64,000 bases of DNA from Nematopogon swammerdamellus (GCA_946902875.1 OX336350.1:19148048-19212047), one strand, 5' to 3'. Numbered from the stretch's first letter, positions 39,600 to 51,007 are shown. Notes: a model not told the origin generated them from the sequence alone. Made by a program: numbers and translations.

Positions 39600-40336
39600 C
39601 TGAATATATCTTCGCGGTATCCACCCCGGAATCTGGTCAGTGGCTAAACGTCGTTCCATCTCCACATACAGGCACACTGCTCGATGATACAACCATGAGG
39701 CTCTCGGTTGCTCTTCGGCTTGGTTGCGACGTGTGCCAACCGCATGTTTGTGCCTGCGGCGCTGCCGTCGACTCGAAGGGACGTCATGGACTGAGCTGCA
39801 CTAAAAGTGCTGGGAGATTTTCTAGACACGCCACGCTTAATTCCATAATAAAAAGGGCACTCAGTTCCATCGATGTTCCTTGTATCCTGGAACCAGTCGG
39901 TTTATTTAGAGACGACGGTAAGCGCCCAGATGGGATGACGTTGATCCCATGGGCCAAGGGCAGGTCTCTCGTGTGGGACGCCACCTGCGTCGACACCATG
40001 GCAGCTTCATATTTGAGCCAAACATGTAAGATGCCTGGTGCCGCCGCGGAGGCTGCCGCGCGGAACAAACACAGTAAATATTCAGAAATTAAAAAATCTT
40101 ACGAATTTTTGGCTTTCTCCGTCGAAACTTTAGGCCCCTGGAGTAAGGAAGTAAAAAATCTTGTGCACACTTTAGGCTCAAAATTAAAAATTATATCGGG
40201 CGACCCTCGTTCAGGAGTTTATCTCAAACAGAGGGTCAGCATCGCCATCCAGCGTGGGAATGCAGCGAGTATGCTGGGAACACTCAGCTCCATCCCCAGG
40301 CAAAATTTCAGTGAAATATTTTATATAGTTATGTAA
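39600..40336 (+). pseudogene. C-terminal domain of an RT-associated protein with nuclease-like motifs
   Basis: Open from upstream of the first ATG (39695); the reading starts near RTEYIFAVSTPESGQWLNVV and continues RLGCDVCQPHVCACGA, RHGLSC, SAGRFSRHATLN, EPVGLFRDDGKRPDGMTLIP, LVWDATCVDT, ETLGPWSKE and QRVSIAIQRGNAAS to a stop at 40336. This C-terminal module is known to me from many invertebrate transposon-like RT proteins. The Cys/His cluster followed by E, PDG and W-D-x-T resembles a PD-(D/E)XK nuclease core (inference). No RT domain is present here, so it is a 5'-truncated copy. It is confined to the left arm of the palindrome. Confidence 0.7.
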
Positions 40337-41411
40337 GTAGTTTGTTTAGCATTTTAATTTTGTATTCATTGTATATCAAATAAATCTCTATATATTGATG
40401 CGTTTGAATATTTTATAAAATAATTCACTCATCGTCCATAGGTTTACTTACACAAATAAACGAAAAAAAATCCAATAAATGTTTTTCATAATAAAAAGTA
40501 AAAAGCCACCTCCATAGTTTTGAGCCGTTGAAGCAAGCGGCAATTTATCGATCGACTACGTGCGACATTCCCTTGTTTTGGAACACGTAAATGTTTGCGT
40601 GGAGCGTGCAGGCAAGCGATACGGGATTACTGCGCGTGGAAAAAGGATGACACAATATCGCTGCGATCTCTTGAGATGGTCGGTCCTGTATTACGCGATA
40701 CGCACACTACCATAACCACGGTGTCTCGTTTTAGTAATAATTGAAGTATGAAGTGCGGAGTCCAGAACTATTTTTTCCGTCTACGGTAGCAGTAGTATAT
40801 CCTATTACTTTAAGTGAGCTAAACTTGTATATAATATGTATATGTACAATTGGTTTCTCGGAAACGGCTCTAATGATTTGGATGAAATTCCTATTACTTT
40901 AAGTGAGCTAAACTTGTATATATGTATATATACAATTGGTTTCTCGGAAACGGATATAACGATTTGGATGAAATTTAGTATTTAGATCAAATAATGTTAT
41001 TTTTTATAAGTTGATCTAGATAGGTGTAGACGCCAAGCGATGCTCGGTCGCCCAGGTACTAGTACTTTTAAACCGTAGACAGAAAAAATAGTTCTGGACT
41101 CCGCACTTCATACTTCAATTATTACTAAAACGAGACACCGTGGTTATGGTAGTGTGCGTATCGCGTAATACAGGACCGACCATCTCAAGAGATCGCAGTG
41201 ATATTGTGTCATCCTTTTTCCACGCGCAGTAATCCCGTATCGCTTGCCTGCACGCTCCACGCAAACATTTACGTGTTCCAAAACAAGCGAATGTCGCACG
41301 TAGTCGATCGATAAATTGCCGCTTGCTTCATCGGCTCAAAACTATGGAGGTGGCTTTTTACTTCTTATTATTAAATTATTTATTAAAAACATTTATTGCA
41401 ATTTTTTTCGT

Positions 41412-41672
41412 TTATTTTTTTTTATGGAAACTGACACGGTTGGCTACATCACCTACAACGTCCGTGATGTCAGCCCATAACACCGGGTGAACTAGGTGCC
41501 ATGTCAGTGCTTTCCCCTTTGATCGTGCCGGCTACACTGAACTGGTCGGAAAACACAAACTATTTACATAGCCGTTTCAACCGACGTTTCATTCAGTGCG
41601 GTGGTACCAACCCGGGCGGGTTAAACCCTACCACCAAGTAAGATTAGGAGGGAAGGGACCTACAGTTTTACG
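41412..41672 (-). mobile_element. tRNA/5S SINE in the right palindrome arm
   Basis: TTTTTTTATGGAAACTGACA to GAAGGGACCTACAGTTTTAC. The promoter part is missing. The left arm reads through this point without it, so it arrived after the palindrome formed. Confidence 0.75.
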
Positions 41673-42659
41673 ATTTACATTTATTTGTGAAAGAAAACCT
41701 ATGGACGATGAGTGAATTATTTTATAAAAATTTCAAACGGATTTGTCAATTTATGTCGACTTTAGACGTGTCTTATATCACTTGCAACTAAAATCACCTA
41801 AAATTTGACAGACGTGCTTAAATTAAGATTATTAAATCATTCGTTCATCTCCTGTCTTTCTTTCTCAAAATGACAATAATGACAGGAATATCAAAATTTT
41901 TGCTTTAATAGTGTGAAGTGTCTACTAGAAATAAAGCCAATATGTTACTAACATTAAAAACACAGACCAAGTTGACCAACCCACAAACCGAGGGTTCCGC
42001 ACAAATACGACGGGGGCGTGGCTTTGAAGTGGGGAAGTTTGCTAGCAAATTGCTAGTAAGCTTATTGTGTAGACTGAAGTTAAAAAATAAATTTTAGTGA
42101 AATAATGTTTTGCCGGACGCGTAGTTTATTTAGTTTACTTAAAAGAAGAAACAGGTTTCCATACAACTTTTAATTTTTAATCTTTCATGCAAAATTAAAA
42201 CTTTACTTTTTTTAACTACAAAAACATTGATTTTGAATAGACATGTATGCACAAACGACACGGGCTGCCTCGACATGGTCCCTATTAGGTTACGGTTAAT
42301 TTATAGAAGATGCGGAGCGTAGTGACGCATCTTTTATAAATTAACCTTGATAATTTTTTTTGAACCACCAAACTGGTTATAATAAGAAAAACATTTCTCA
42401 CCTCCACTCATCACCTTTTTGATACATAAATATATTACAAACAAACTTAATTTTGCAGTCAACCTAAATAATAATTTCTCACTAACTATTTAAACGAGAA
42501 CAGTTTTAATATTTTCGTATTCCTCCCTTTGATGTTAACTTTTTTGAACCACTTTGTCATATACGTTTCATAAAGCAAATAAATATGTTATTCAAAATCT
42601 GTAAGAATCAAAAAAGAACCAACCAAGAAAGAAACACGTAAATTTCTTGTGCACCTAAG

Positions 42660-43060
42660 TCCTTTTGCACAAATCGCAGATCAGGTCATGCTTGGAGTAC
42701 TGCTTGCACCTGTGGGATGGCTCTGCCAAATATCAGCTTTTAAAAGTGAAATTGTTTGAAAAGAGGAATTTGTTAAAAAGGATTGCATTCCCACACGCTG
42801 GACTTACCGTGGATGCGTACCAACCTCTTCTGCAGATTTTTCCTCTATAGAACCGGTAAACTCTGGGACGTTCTCCTCTCTATATATTTCCTCCCAAGTA
42901 CAGTCTCGGGTCCTTCAAGAGGGGCATGAACAGGCACCTGTCGGGCCGGCATGGCATTCGCAACCCCCGCATACGACCAAATGTCCATGGGCGTCCTTAG
43001 ACATCTCATGGGTGCCTCGGCGCCACAGGTCGCGCTTTCAATAAAAAAAAAACACAAAGA
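42660..43060 (+). pseudogene. LINE 3' end in the right palindrome arm
   Basis: Mirror of 38385-38780: SQIRSCLEYCLHLWDGSAKY, QLLKVKLFEKRNLLKRIAF, then a tail with GACATCTCATGGGTGCCTCG and CAATAAAAAAAAAAC. This copy retains the CLHLWDGS reading better than the left arm. Confidence 0.75.
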
Positions 43061-43669
43061 AAACACAAGCAAAAATCTGTAAATAAAAATCATGTAAGGG
43101 TTCTGGTATTTTGTTGATTTTATTGTAGCTTTTCAAATTGCCATCTAATATAGTAAAATATATATATTATAAAAGAATTCTTTTGGGAATCCAGTGTTAC
43201 CGTTTTCAAAGGTGGTGACGTAAAAAAATTTAATTTTAAAGAAGCCATCTCCACTTAATCCATACACATTAAATGTATGAAGTGAAAATTTTTACTTTTT
43301 CTTATAAAACATTGTATTTGAAGGGATTTTCACTCTTGAAATATAATGCCAGATGCTCTCGTATACTACGCAGAGGCCTGAAGCCGGCATTTGTGTAATA
43401 TTGAAGACGCTGAAGCAAGTGCTCTCGCGCTGGCGGTCGATGGCAGAATGAGCGGGCGATGCACGTAATATTTGAATTGCACGTATTTTTGGTGGGGCAC
43501 GAATCGCCCTGACATGCGGAATCTTAATATTTTTTATGATCGAAGTTTTAAACTATGAATAAATAAAATTATTATTATTCGTAACTTTAAAATAATACAA
43601 TTTTAATCTTGCTACGTCCATCATTCTTTTACTTTTGACATTTTCAAACGAATATCTATAGCAAAGAGA

Positions 43670-43990
43670 TTTTTTTTTTTTTTGTTGTTTTATCCCTTTT
43701 TTGGGATAGGCAAAGGTATTATACCATGCAGCCTTGTCTGTTGTTATTCTGTTATTATTTATATATCGCCAATTGTTGAAATAATGAAATCGTAAATGGA
43801 TGGAAAACAGTCTGTGTTGGCAAGTAAATCTTGAGTGACGCGCGGCATATTGTCAGGTGTTTTATAAATTTTCATTAATCTATCTATTAGCGAAAGTCGT
43901 TGAAGGTCAAAAGTCGGGCATTCAAAAAACAAGTGATCCAGAGTCTCATTCATATTATCTCCTTGATTTTGTACGTCGACATCATTAGAA
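43670..43990 (-). pseudogene. R1/I-type LINE C-terminal fragment
   Basis: Minus strand: NVDVQNQGDNMNETLDHLFF, then ECPTFDLQRLSLIDRLMK. The ETxxHLFFEC zinc-knuckle end is typical of this LINE group. A poly(A) tract lies at its 3' end (43671-43683 as T on the + strand). Confidence 0.7.
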
Positions 43991-44046
43991 AGAGATTTAA
44001 ATATTTAATAGATTATAGAGTGGGCATTGTGAATATTGTCATACAA

Positions 44047-44077
44047 AAACTTTAATCTAGATTCTAGATTAAAGTTT
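44047..44077. repeat. Perfect 15-bp palindrome arms, 1-nt loop
   Basis: AAACTTTAATCTAGA, T, TCTAGATTAAAGTTT. No associated element recognised. Confidence 0.85.
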
Positions 44078-44935
44078 AAGTGTCTAGAACGTCAGGCGGG
44101 CGTGATACATTTGTATGAGTGACTTGTTACCTAGGTAACAACTAGTAGACTCCGATTTTGTTCGCTTTGTCCGGTCTATCGCTAGTTTGAATGTCTTTGT
44201 TTTATAGTGTTCATACAGACATGATTTGCATTTTTTTGAAGTGATAACGTCTTATAAATTGATGAACACCGGCTGCACGCACGAAAAAGTGTCACGTTCC
44301 ATCTGAGCCTGTGTGTGCAAGCGAGAGCGCGTAACAAGCGAAGCGATATAGAGGCACAATCGGCCCAAGCAGCAGTGTTGCCAAACGTACGGTAATTGCC
44401 GTATCGTACGGTAATCGAGGCTAGAAATCGACAAATGTACGGCGTACGGCAGCGATAGGGGTGCCGTACGAAAAAATACGGTAATTCTTATAGCTGTGTT
44501 TCTTTATGACGTTATCACGTAAAACTATCGTCCATAAACCGACATTACAGACAACCAATATTTTTTTTTCTCTTGATAAAACTAAAACGATAGACAAGAA
44601 AATGCACCCTTCTACTCCCACATGGAGCGTAATTTCAGTATAAACAAGACTGAATAACGAGTATTGATGGATCGATCGATTGAGGCGGGATATTCGAATT
44701 TGTGCGGGAGCGCGCGCGCCAAAATTTCGCGTTTTTGAGCGCCGCTAAAAGGGCCTGGGAGCCAAGTTATTTTGAATCAAAGGGAGTCAAACTAAAAAAA
44801 ATTTTTTACGCTTTATTTATTTAGTATTATTGTATTTTATTACTTTTTTTTCACAGACTATGGTTTGTCTAATTTATATTTTATTATAAATTTTAAATAT
44901 TAATATCGATTTAATGTAATAGATGTAAAAATTAT
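44078..44935. other. Unassigned; GTACGGTAAT echoes at 44385-44490
   Basis: TACGGTAATTGCCGTATCGT, TACGGTAATCGAGG, TACGGCGTACGGCAG and ATACGGTAATTC cluster within about 100 bp. 44640-44750 is GC-rich near GGGAGCGCGCGCGCC. No gene. Confidence 0.4.
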
Positions 44936-45120
44936 ATTAAAATCTGAGGTGATTTTTTTCACTCTCTCCCCGTGCATGGCGTAAAAGGCGACGAATTGTT
45001 AAGGACAAGATGCCGTGCTAAAGGGCGACGGGTTAGCTACCTTTCACCTTGGCACGGTCCTTCCACCGAGTCATGCACCAGGTGAGGCACCACCATACTT
45101 GCTGCTTGATAGTTATCTTG
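44936..45120 (+). repeat. Lepidopteran repeat (AAGGCGACGAATTG family)
   Basis: CTCCCCGTGCATGGCGTAAA, AGATGCCGTGCTAAAGGGCG, ACCTTGGCACGGTCCTTCC. Relatives at 51780-51950, 53320-53600 and 53740-53930. Confidence 0.6.
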
Positions 45121-45790
45121 TCCGAATATACTAACTTAATTGTGTCGATACAAATTACGTATCAAAGTTTGACAAAGGCTCTTTACATCTGATTCACTTA
45201 ATTAATAAGTCTTTGTAGTCAGAACTCTCAGAAAAATTTTTAATCTTGCCCTCAAGTTGTGTTTTCGATAGACTATGGGCGGTGTTATTATGTGGCTACT
45301 GCTAGTCACTAAATACTTGTGAAAATATGTATAAAAAAATACCCTGCGAAGTTTGTTGTTGGTTCTTCTCCGTGGGTGTTATTTTTTACAATACAACAAT
45401 TACTTCGCCAAACATTGTGGTCTGTGTTGTGCTGTAATTTATAAGAGTCCTTGCAGCACACAACACCGATTACTCTACTCACTAATTTGTGTATGTAAAC
45501 TAATCATGAAATTTGCACCGGCAGGGCCCGAACGTCAGTGCCGTGAGGGAGGATTGTACAAGAGAAACGTCTCGACATCTGCCAGAGTTACCTGTAGGCC
45601 GGACACGGAACCCCGCACCACCAACGTCTGGAGACTCCGCCCGACCGACCGACTCATCTGTGTCTCTATTGGCTTCGATTTTTTTTTTGTGCCAGTCGTT
45701 TTTTTTTGTTCCTCGGTCAAATTATTGCTTGCAAGCTAGGATCGGGCTACACGATTGGGGCTAACGAAAAGTAGGAGGCAAAACGATATT
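45121..45790. other. LINE-tail-like stretch, then unassigned sequence
   Basis: 45165-45370 resembles the LINE tail at 5137-5420 (TTTGACAAAGGCTCTTTACA, CCTGCGAAGTTTGTTG). 45370-45790 has open frames up to 128 residues without recognisable features. Confidence 0.4.
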
Positions 45791-45794
45791 TTGT

Positions 45795-45925
45795 TTTTTT
45801 TTTATTACTTCCGAACTGGGTGGCTCTGCCCGAGGTCGAAGCCTCAGGCGCAGCCAATTTTACCGCCAAGGAGGTGGACTAATGTCGCTGGGGAAAGGCT
45901 TACCGAATTTGAAGATCCGTATAGC
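45795..45925 (-). pseudogene. LINE C-terminal remnant
   Basis: On the minus strand matches the last part of the LINE at 24478-25030 (FKFGKPFPSDISPPPW-like reading, then GGCTGCGCCTGAGGCTTCGA). Confidence 0.65.
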
Positions 45926-45966
45926 AAAAAACTACTAAAAAACTGTGAAATAAAAAATTATTGAAA

Positions 45967-46135
45967 AAAATTTAAAAACCGCCTTCAAAAATGTATGAAA
46001 TAAAAAAAATCTAACCCTAGAGTTGAAGGCGGTGGTGCTAAAGCAAGCAAAAATAACCGACCGCCTTCTACTCTAGGGTTCGATTTTTTTATTTCATACA
46101 TTTTTGAAGGCGGTTTTTATATTTTTGAAATAGTT
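45967..46135. mobile_element. Palindromic MITE, copy 2
   Basis: Same arms as 14278-14468 (AAACCGCCTTCAAAAATGTA ... TACATTTTTGAAGGCGGTTT), with the central 27 bp reversed (TGGTGCTAAAGCAAGCAAAA). Confidence 0.8.
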
Positions 46136-46139
46136 TTTT

Positions 46140-47250
46140 TTTAGACGGCAACACTGTGTGAGCGAGAGGGAAATAGGGACGCCGCCAATTTCAATTCCTT
46201 TCATTAAATAACCAGGTAGTATGCGTCACGTTTCGATTTAACGGTATTTCGTCGCACAACTATGATTAATACGCATGCACTTGTTTTTTTTTTATATATA
46301 AATAAAATTAATGAAATGTGTGCGGTGCTGGTTTGCGCAGAAAAAAGTGCTTAGTTAATTTTTATCGCTCTTTAGAGAATTTAAAAATATTTTACCATTT
46401 TAGATATAAATATTTTTACAAGCATCTAGTATAAAAAAAATTTACTTCTCAGAATTTTAAAATCAATAATATAATTTTAAATAAATTATTATTATGATAT
46501 TCCTTCTATATTTTATGTAGGTACATTTGGAATATAACAGAAAAAAAAATCCTACAATTCGCACATACAGTTAAAATATTGAATAGTAAGGTTTGCAAAA
46601 CCGTTTAAAATTCTGGTCAATTGTAGTAGGTACTAGTGCTAGTACAACCGTGCTTGCAGCTAGCAGTGTAAATAGTATATTGGACACAGATTTAAAAGGT
46701 TTCTCTTGTACTTCGACTAAGCCTATGTACTTGTACATATTTATTACATAATGTATTGTGATCTATGTGAAAATGTGATGTTTTTATGTTAATGACAAAG
46801 TCATTTATTGTGTTTAAGATGTTGTATTTTGTATAACGAAAAAATTTATGACCTAGAATGTTTGTTGAGGGTGATTCTTGTAAAATATATTATTTGGTTC
46901 GCAAAGTTGGTTGACTAAAAAAAACTAAATACAATTTTGTGGTTTTTTGTGACACCGGACACGGTTGACCTTTTGCCGAAACTAAATAGCATGTTGGTGC
47001 TTCTCTTCAGGCTTGTCGGTTAAACTAAACTGACTGGTTAAACAATAAATTTGTAAAATTTGATACCAAAGAACAAGAAAACGTTCGGTTCGCTTGCAAA
47101 TTCATAACGCCCAGTAGATTAAGCTTCAAAAGTGAATGCACAACTGCTGAAATACTTTTGTTAGTTATTCGAACTTGTTCAAATTTACAAAGTTCACTTT
47201 CATACCTAGTCATTTTAACTTGTAAGAATATCTCACTAATATCATAAATG
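46140..47250. other. AT-rich intergenic sequence
   Basis: No gene. 46945-47045 (ACACCGGACACGGTTGACC, GTTGGTGCTTCTCTTCAGGC) is an old tRNA/5S-SINE tail remnant. Confidence 0.45.
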
Positions 47251-47255
47251 TGAAA

Positions 47256-47302
47256 GTATGTTTGTTTGTTTGTTTGTTTGTTTGTTTGTTTGTTTGTTTG
47301 TT
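47256..47302 (+). repeat. (GTTT)n microsatellite
   Basis: About 11 GTTT units followed by CACGCCTTAACGGCTGGACG, the usual lepidopteran repeat context. Confidence 0.85.
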
Positions 47303-47392
47303 CCTCTTTCACGCCTTAACGGCTGGACGGATTTTGACGAAACTTCGTATAGGGGTAGTGTATATCCCGGAGTAACATAATTTTTAAAAAAA

Positions 47393-48010
47393 GTGGTCAA
47401 GTTCGAGTCGACCTCGCGTAAAGAGGGTTCCGTACCATCGCATTTTCTGTGAGAACTAGAAGGATTGGGATTTTCTTTTATGTTTTCCTGTAAATTAAGT
47501 ACATATCACACGGTAACATAATTAAAAAAAAAATTGTGGTCAAGTTCGAGTCGGGGTCGCGTAAACAGGGTTCCGTACCATCGCGTTTTCTGTGAGAACT
47601 AGAAGGATTGGGATTTTCTTTTATGTTTTCCTGTAAATTAAGTGTATATCCCACGGTAACATAATTTTTTTTTAAATTGTGGTCAAGTTCGAGTCGGGGT
47701 CGCGTAAAGAGGGTTCCGTACCATCGCGTTTTTTGTGAGAACTAGAAGGATTGGGATTTTCTTTTAAGTTTTCCTGTAAATTAAGTGTATATCCCATGAT
47801 AACATAATTTTTTTTAAAGTGGACAAGTTCGAGTCGATCTCGCGTAAAAAGGGTTCCGTACCATCGCGTTTTCTGTGAGAACTAGAAGGCTTAGGATTTT
47901 CGTTTAGGTTTTCCTGTAAATTAAGTGTATATTACATGGTAACATATTTAAAAAAAAAGTGGTCAAGTTCGAGTCGGGCTCGCGTTAAGAGGGTTCCGTA
48001 CCATCCCGTT
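47393..48010 (+). repeat. 140-143-bp tandem array
   Basis: GTGGTCAAGTTCGAGTCG starts units at 47393, 47536, 47679, 47819 and 47959 (GTGGACAAG in the fourth). Each unit holds GAGGGTTCCGTACCATCGC and AGAACTAGAAGGATTGGG. The unit start resembles the head of the AAACCGGCC family (CCAAGTGCGAGTCG ... GAGGGTTCCGTA). The fifth unit breaks into the (GGGAGA)n array. Confidence 0.9.
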
Positions 48011-48017
48011 TGCTGTA

Positions 48018-48436
48018 AAGGGGGAGGGAGAGGGGAGGGGGAAGGGGAGGGGGAGGGGAGGGGGAGGGGAGGGAGAGGACGAGGGACAGGGAGAGGGAGA
48101 GGGAGAGGGGGAGGGGGAGGGAGAGGGGGAGGGAGAGGGAGAGGGAGAGGGAGAGGGAGAGGGAGAGGGAGAGGGAGAGGGAGAGGGAGAGGGAGAGGGA
48201 GAGGGAGAGGGAGAGGGAGAGGGAGAGGGAGAGGGAGAGGGAGAGGGAGAGGGAGAGGGAGAGGGAGAGGGAGAGGGAGAGGGAGAGGGAGAGGGAGAGG
48301 GAGAGGGAGAGGGAGAGGGAGAGGGAGAGGGAGAGGGAGAGGGAGAGGGAGAGGGAGAGGGAGAGGGAGAGGGAGAGGGAGAGGGAGAGGGAGAGGGAGA
48401 GGGAGAGGGAGAGGGAGAGGGACAGGGAGAGGGAGA
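48018..48436 (+). repeat. (GGGAGA)n hexanucleotide array
   Basis: Begins with irregular GGGGAGGG variants (48018-48130), then becomes nearly perfect GGGAGA up to 48436. Open frames on both strands (GRGRGR, PLPLPL, SPSPSP) are repeat artefacts. Confidence 0.95.
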
Positions 48437-48705
48437 ATATAAGATAAACGATAGTTTATTATCATATTTGCGTTTAAATCGAATTTGGTTGTTTCTCTTA
48501 AATAGTTCTAAAAAAAGTCCTCCATACAATTTAAGCCGATCATCTAAATTCGATTAAAATTAGTACACGCACATTTAGCTATACGAGACACAGGATAGGC
48601 CAAATAAAATTCAGTTCCGGTTACGCTAACAAGTGGAGTATTTTACTTAGTTAGGTATCTAAAGTATTTGATTTATTTTAAGTGAAGTTTCTTATTTAAA
48701 TATCG

Positions 48706-49708
48706 ATAGCTTTTTCCCGCGGATTCGCTCGCGTGAAATTCGTATTTCAAAAGAAGAAAGTAAGTAAATTAGGCCGGGGCCGGAGGGTGAACTGGATTTA
48801 GATGAACAATAAACATTCTCAAAGAAAGTAAGTAACATACTAAAGGCGAGGCCGAAGGCCGGCTGCGTTCAGGAAGAATATAAACCTTTTTAATGAAAGT
48901 AAGTAACAGAGGGCGAGGCCGAAGGCCGAGCTGCGTTCAGGAAGACCATAAACCTTCTCGAAGAAAGTAAGTAACTGAGGGTGAGGCCTAAGGTCGAGCT
49001 GCGTTCAGAAAGTCTATAATCCTTCTCGAAGAAAGTAAGTAACTAAGGGCGTGGCCGAAGGCCGAGCTGTATCCTGGAAGACGCTAAACCTTCTCGATGA
49101 CAGTAAGTAACTATGGGCGATAGTTACTTACTTTCTTCAAGACGGTTTATAGTCTTCCTGAACGCAGCTCGGCCTTCGGCCTCGCCCTTAGTTACTTACT
49201 TTCTTCGAGAAGTTTTATGGTCTTCCTGAACGCAGCTCGGCCTTCGGCCTCGCCCTCTGTTACATACTTTCATTAAAAAGGTTTATATTCTTCCTGAACG
49301 CAGCTCGGCCTTTGGCCTCGCCCTCAATGACTTCATTTCTTCGAGAAGGTTTTCCTGAACGCAGCTCGGCCTTCGGCCTCGCCCTTAGTTACTTACTTTC
49401 TTCGAAAAGGTTATCGTCTTCCTGAACGCAGCTCGGCCTTCGGCCTCGCCCTCAGTTACTTACTTTCTTCAAGAAGGTTTATAGTCTTCCTGAACGCAGC
49501 TCGGCCTTCGGCCTCGCCCTTAGTTACTTACTTTCTTCGAGAAGGTTTATTGTCTTCCAGAATGCAGCTCAGCCTGAAGCTTCGCCGTTAGTTACTTACT
49601 TTAGTTGAGAAGGTTTATCGTTTACCTGATCCCAGCTCGCCCTTAGTTACTTACTTTCTTCCTTTGAAATACGAATTTCACGCGAGCGAAGCCGCGGGCA
49701 AAAGCTAG
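48706..49708. mobile_element. Head-to-head inverted Helitron tails
   Basis: The left end is an inverted 3' terminus (CCGCGGATTCGCTCGCGTG) followed by minus-strand 70-bp units (GAGGCCGAAGGCCGAGCTGC) to about 49120. The orientation flips at AGTAACTATGGGCGATAGTT, and + strand units run to the normal 3' terminus with CTAG at 49705-49708. The two ends thus face outward around a short palindromic centre. Confidence 0.85.
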
Positions 49709-49774
49709 TAAATAATAATTTTATACAAAATGTGTATTATTTTCCCATCCTATACCTATGTAAATACTCTAGAG

Positions 49775-50999
49775 CAGGGTTGTTGCGAACATCAGCATCC
49801 GCGGAACTTCAGCATCATTTTCAACATCAGCATCGCATCAGCATCCGCATTGATATTAATGCTGATGTTCGAGTCGTGACAAACCTTCTCGGAACACACT
49901 CGAAGCCGAAAAAACAGCAAATAGAGTTCAAAATAGTTCCAAAGTTCCATCCAATACTAATAATTTAATTGCTAAGATAATTACTAAACCGGAACTGGTA
50001 TCAGATTGATTCTTTTTTTTTATTAAATGTCACAAAGTAATCAAAACACAATCTTTTATTTCAATACCAACCAAAACTTTGGATATAAATTTCATATAGT
50101 TCAGTATTTTCCCTTTTTTCAAAGAAAATAATTAAAATCAGCATCAGCATCAGCATCCGCTGATGTCAATTGTAAAATATCAGCATCAGCATCAGCATCC
50201 GCTGATGTCAATTGTAAAATATCAGCATCAGCATCCGCTGATGTCAATTGTAAAATATCAGCATCAGCATCAGCATCCGCTGATGTCAATTGTAAAATAT
50301 CAGCATCAGCATCAGCATCCGCTGATGTCAATTGTAAAATATCAGCATCAGCATCCGCTGATGTCAATTGTAAAATATCAGCATCAGCATCAGCATCCGC
50401 TGATGTCAATTGTAAAATATCAGCATCAGCATCAGCATCCGCTGATGTCAATTGTAAAATATCAGCATCAGCATCCGCTGATGTCAATTGTAAAATATCA
50501 GCATCAGCATCAGCATCCGCTGATGTCAATTGTAAAATATCAGCATCAGCATCCGCTGATGTCAATTGTAAAATATCAGCATCAGCATCAGCATCCGCTG
50601 ATGTCAATTGTAAAATATCAGCATCAGCATCAGCATCCGCTGATGTCAATTGTAAAATATCAGCATCAGCATCCGCTGATGTCAATTGTAAAATATCAGC
50701 ATCAGCATCAGCATCCGCTGATGTCAATTGTAAAATATCAGCATCAGCATCAGCATCCGCTGATGTCAATTGTAAAATATCAGCATCAGCATCCGCTGAT
50801 GTCAATTGTAAAATATCAGCATCAGCATCAGCATCCGCTGATGTCAATTGTAAAATATCAGCATCAGCATCCGCTGATGTCAATTGTAAAATATCAGCAT
50901 CAGCATCAGCATCCGCTGATGTCAATGGTAAAATATCAGCATCAGCATCAGCATCCGCATCAGCTGACGTGAAAAAAAATTCCATCAGCAACAACCCTG
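49775..50999. mobile_element. Non-autonomous hAT element with minisatellite body
   Basis: Ends CAGGGTTGTTGC / GCAACAACCCTG, flanked by a perfect 8-bp duplication CTCTAGAG (49767-49774 and 51000-51007). Both are hAT signatures. It has no transposase. The subterminal GAACATCAGCATCCGCGGAA motif is related to the internal array at 50139-50960. Confidence 0.9.
50139..50965. repeat. 36/42-bp minisatellite inside the hAT element
   Basis: About 21 units of ATCAGC (two or three copies), ATCCGC, TGATGTCAATTGTAAAAT. Long (42 bp) and short (36 bp) units alternate mostly as long-long-short. All units are multiples of 3, so one minus-strand frame of 355 codons is open through it (SADADADADILQLT repeat). 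It has no start context or other protein feature, and I do not call it a gene. Confidence 0.92.
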
Positions 51000-51007
51000 C
51001 TCTAGAG

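Larger units (their letters stand above)
37895..43545. repeat. 5.65-kb palindrome (large inverted repeat)
   Basis: The left arm starts CTTCGATCATAAAAAATATT (37895) and the right arm ends AATATTTTTTATGATCGAAG (43545). Matching pairs are found all along: 37917/43520, 38660/42770, 38930/42500, 39120-39200/42250-42350, 39230-39500/41750-42020 and 40420-40795/41065-41705. Sampled identity is about 95%. The left arm alone carries the 39.6-40.4 kb ORF fragment; the right arm alone carries a SINE (41412-41672). The central spacer (40796-41064) contains a tandem pair of an 86-bp or so unit (TAAGTGAGCTAAACTTGTAT). No clear target duplication. It may be an inverted duplication or a giant non-autonomous element. 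Confidence 0.85.
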
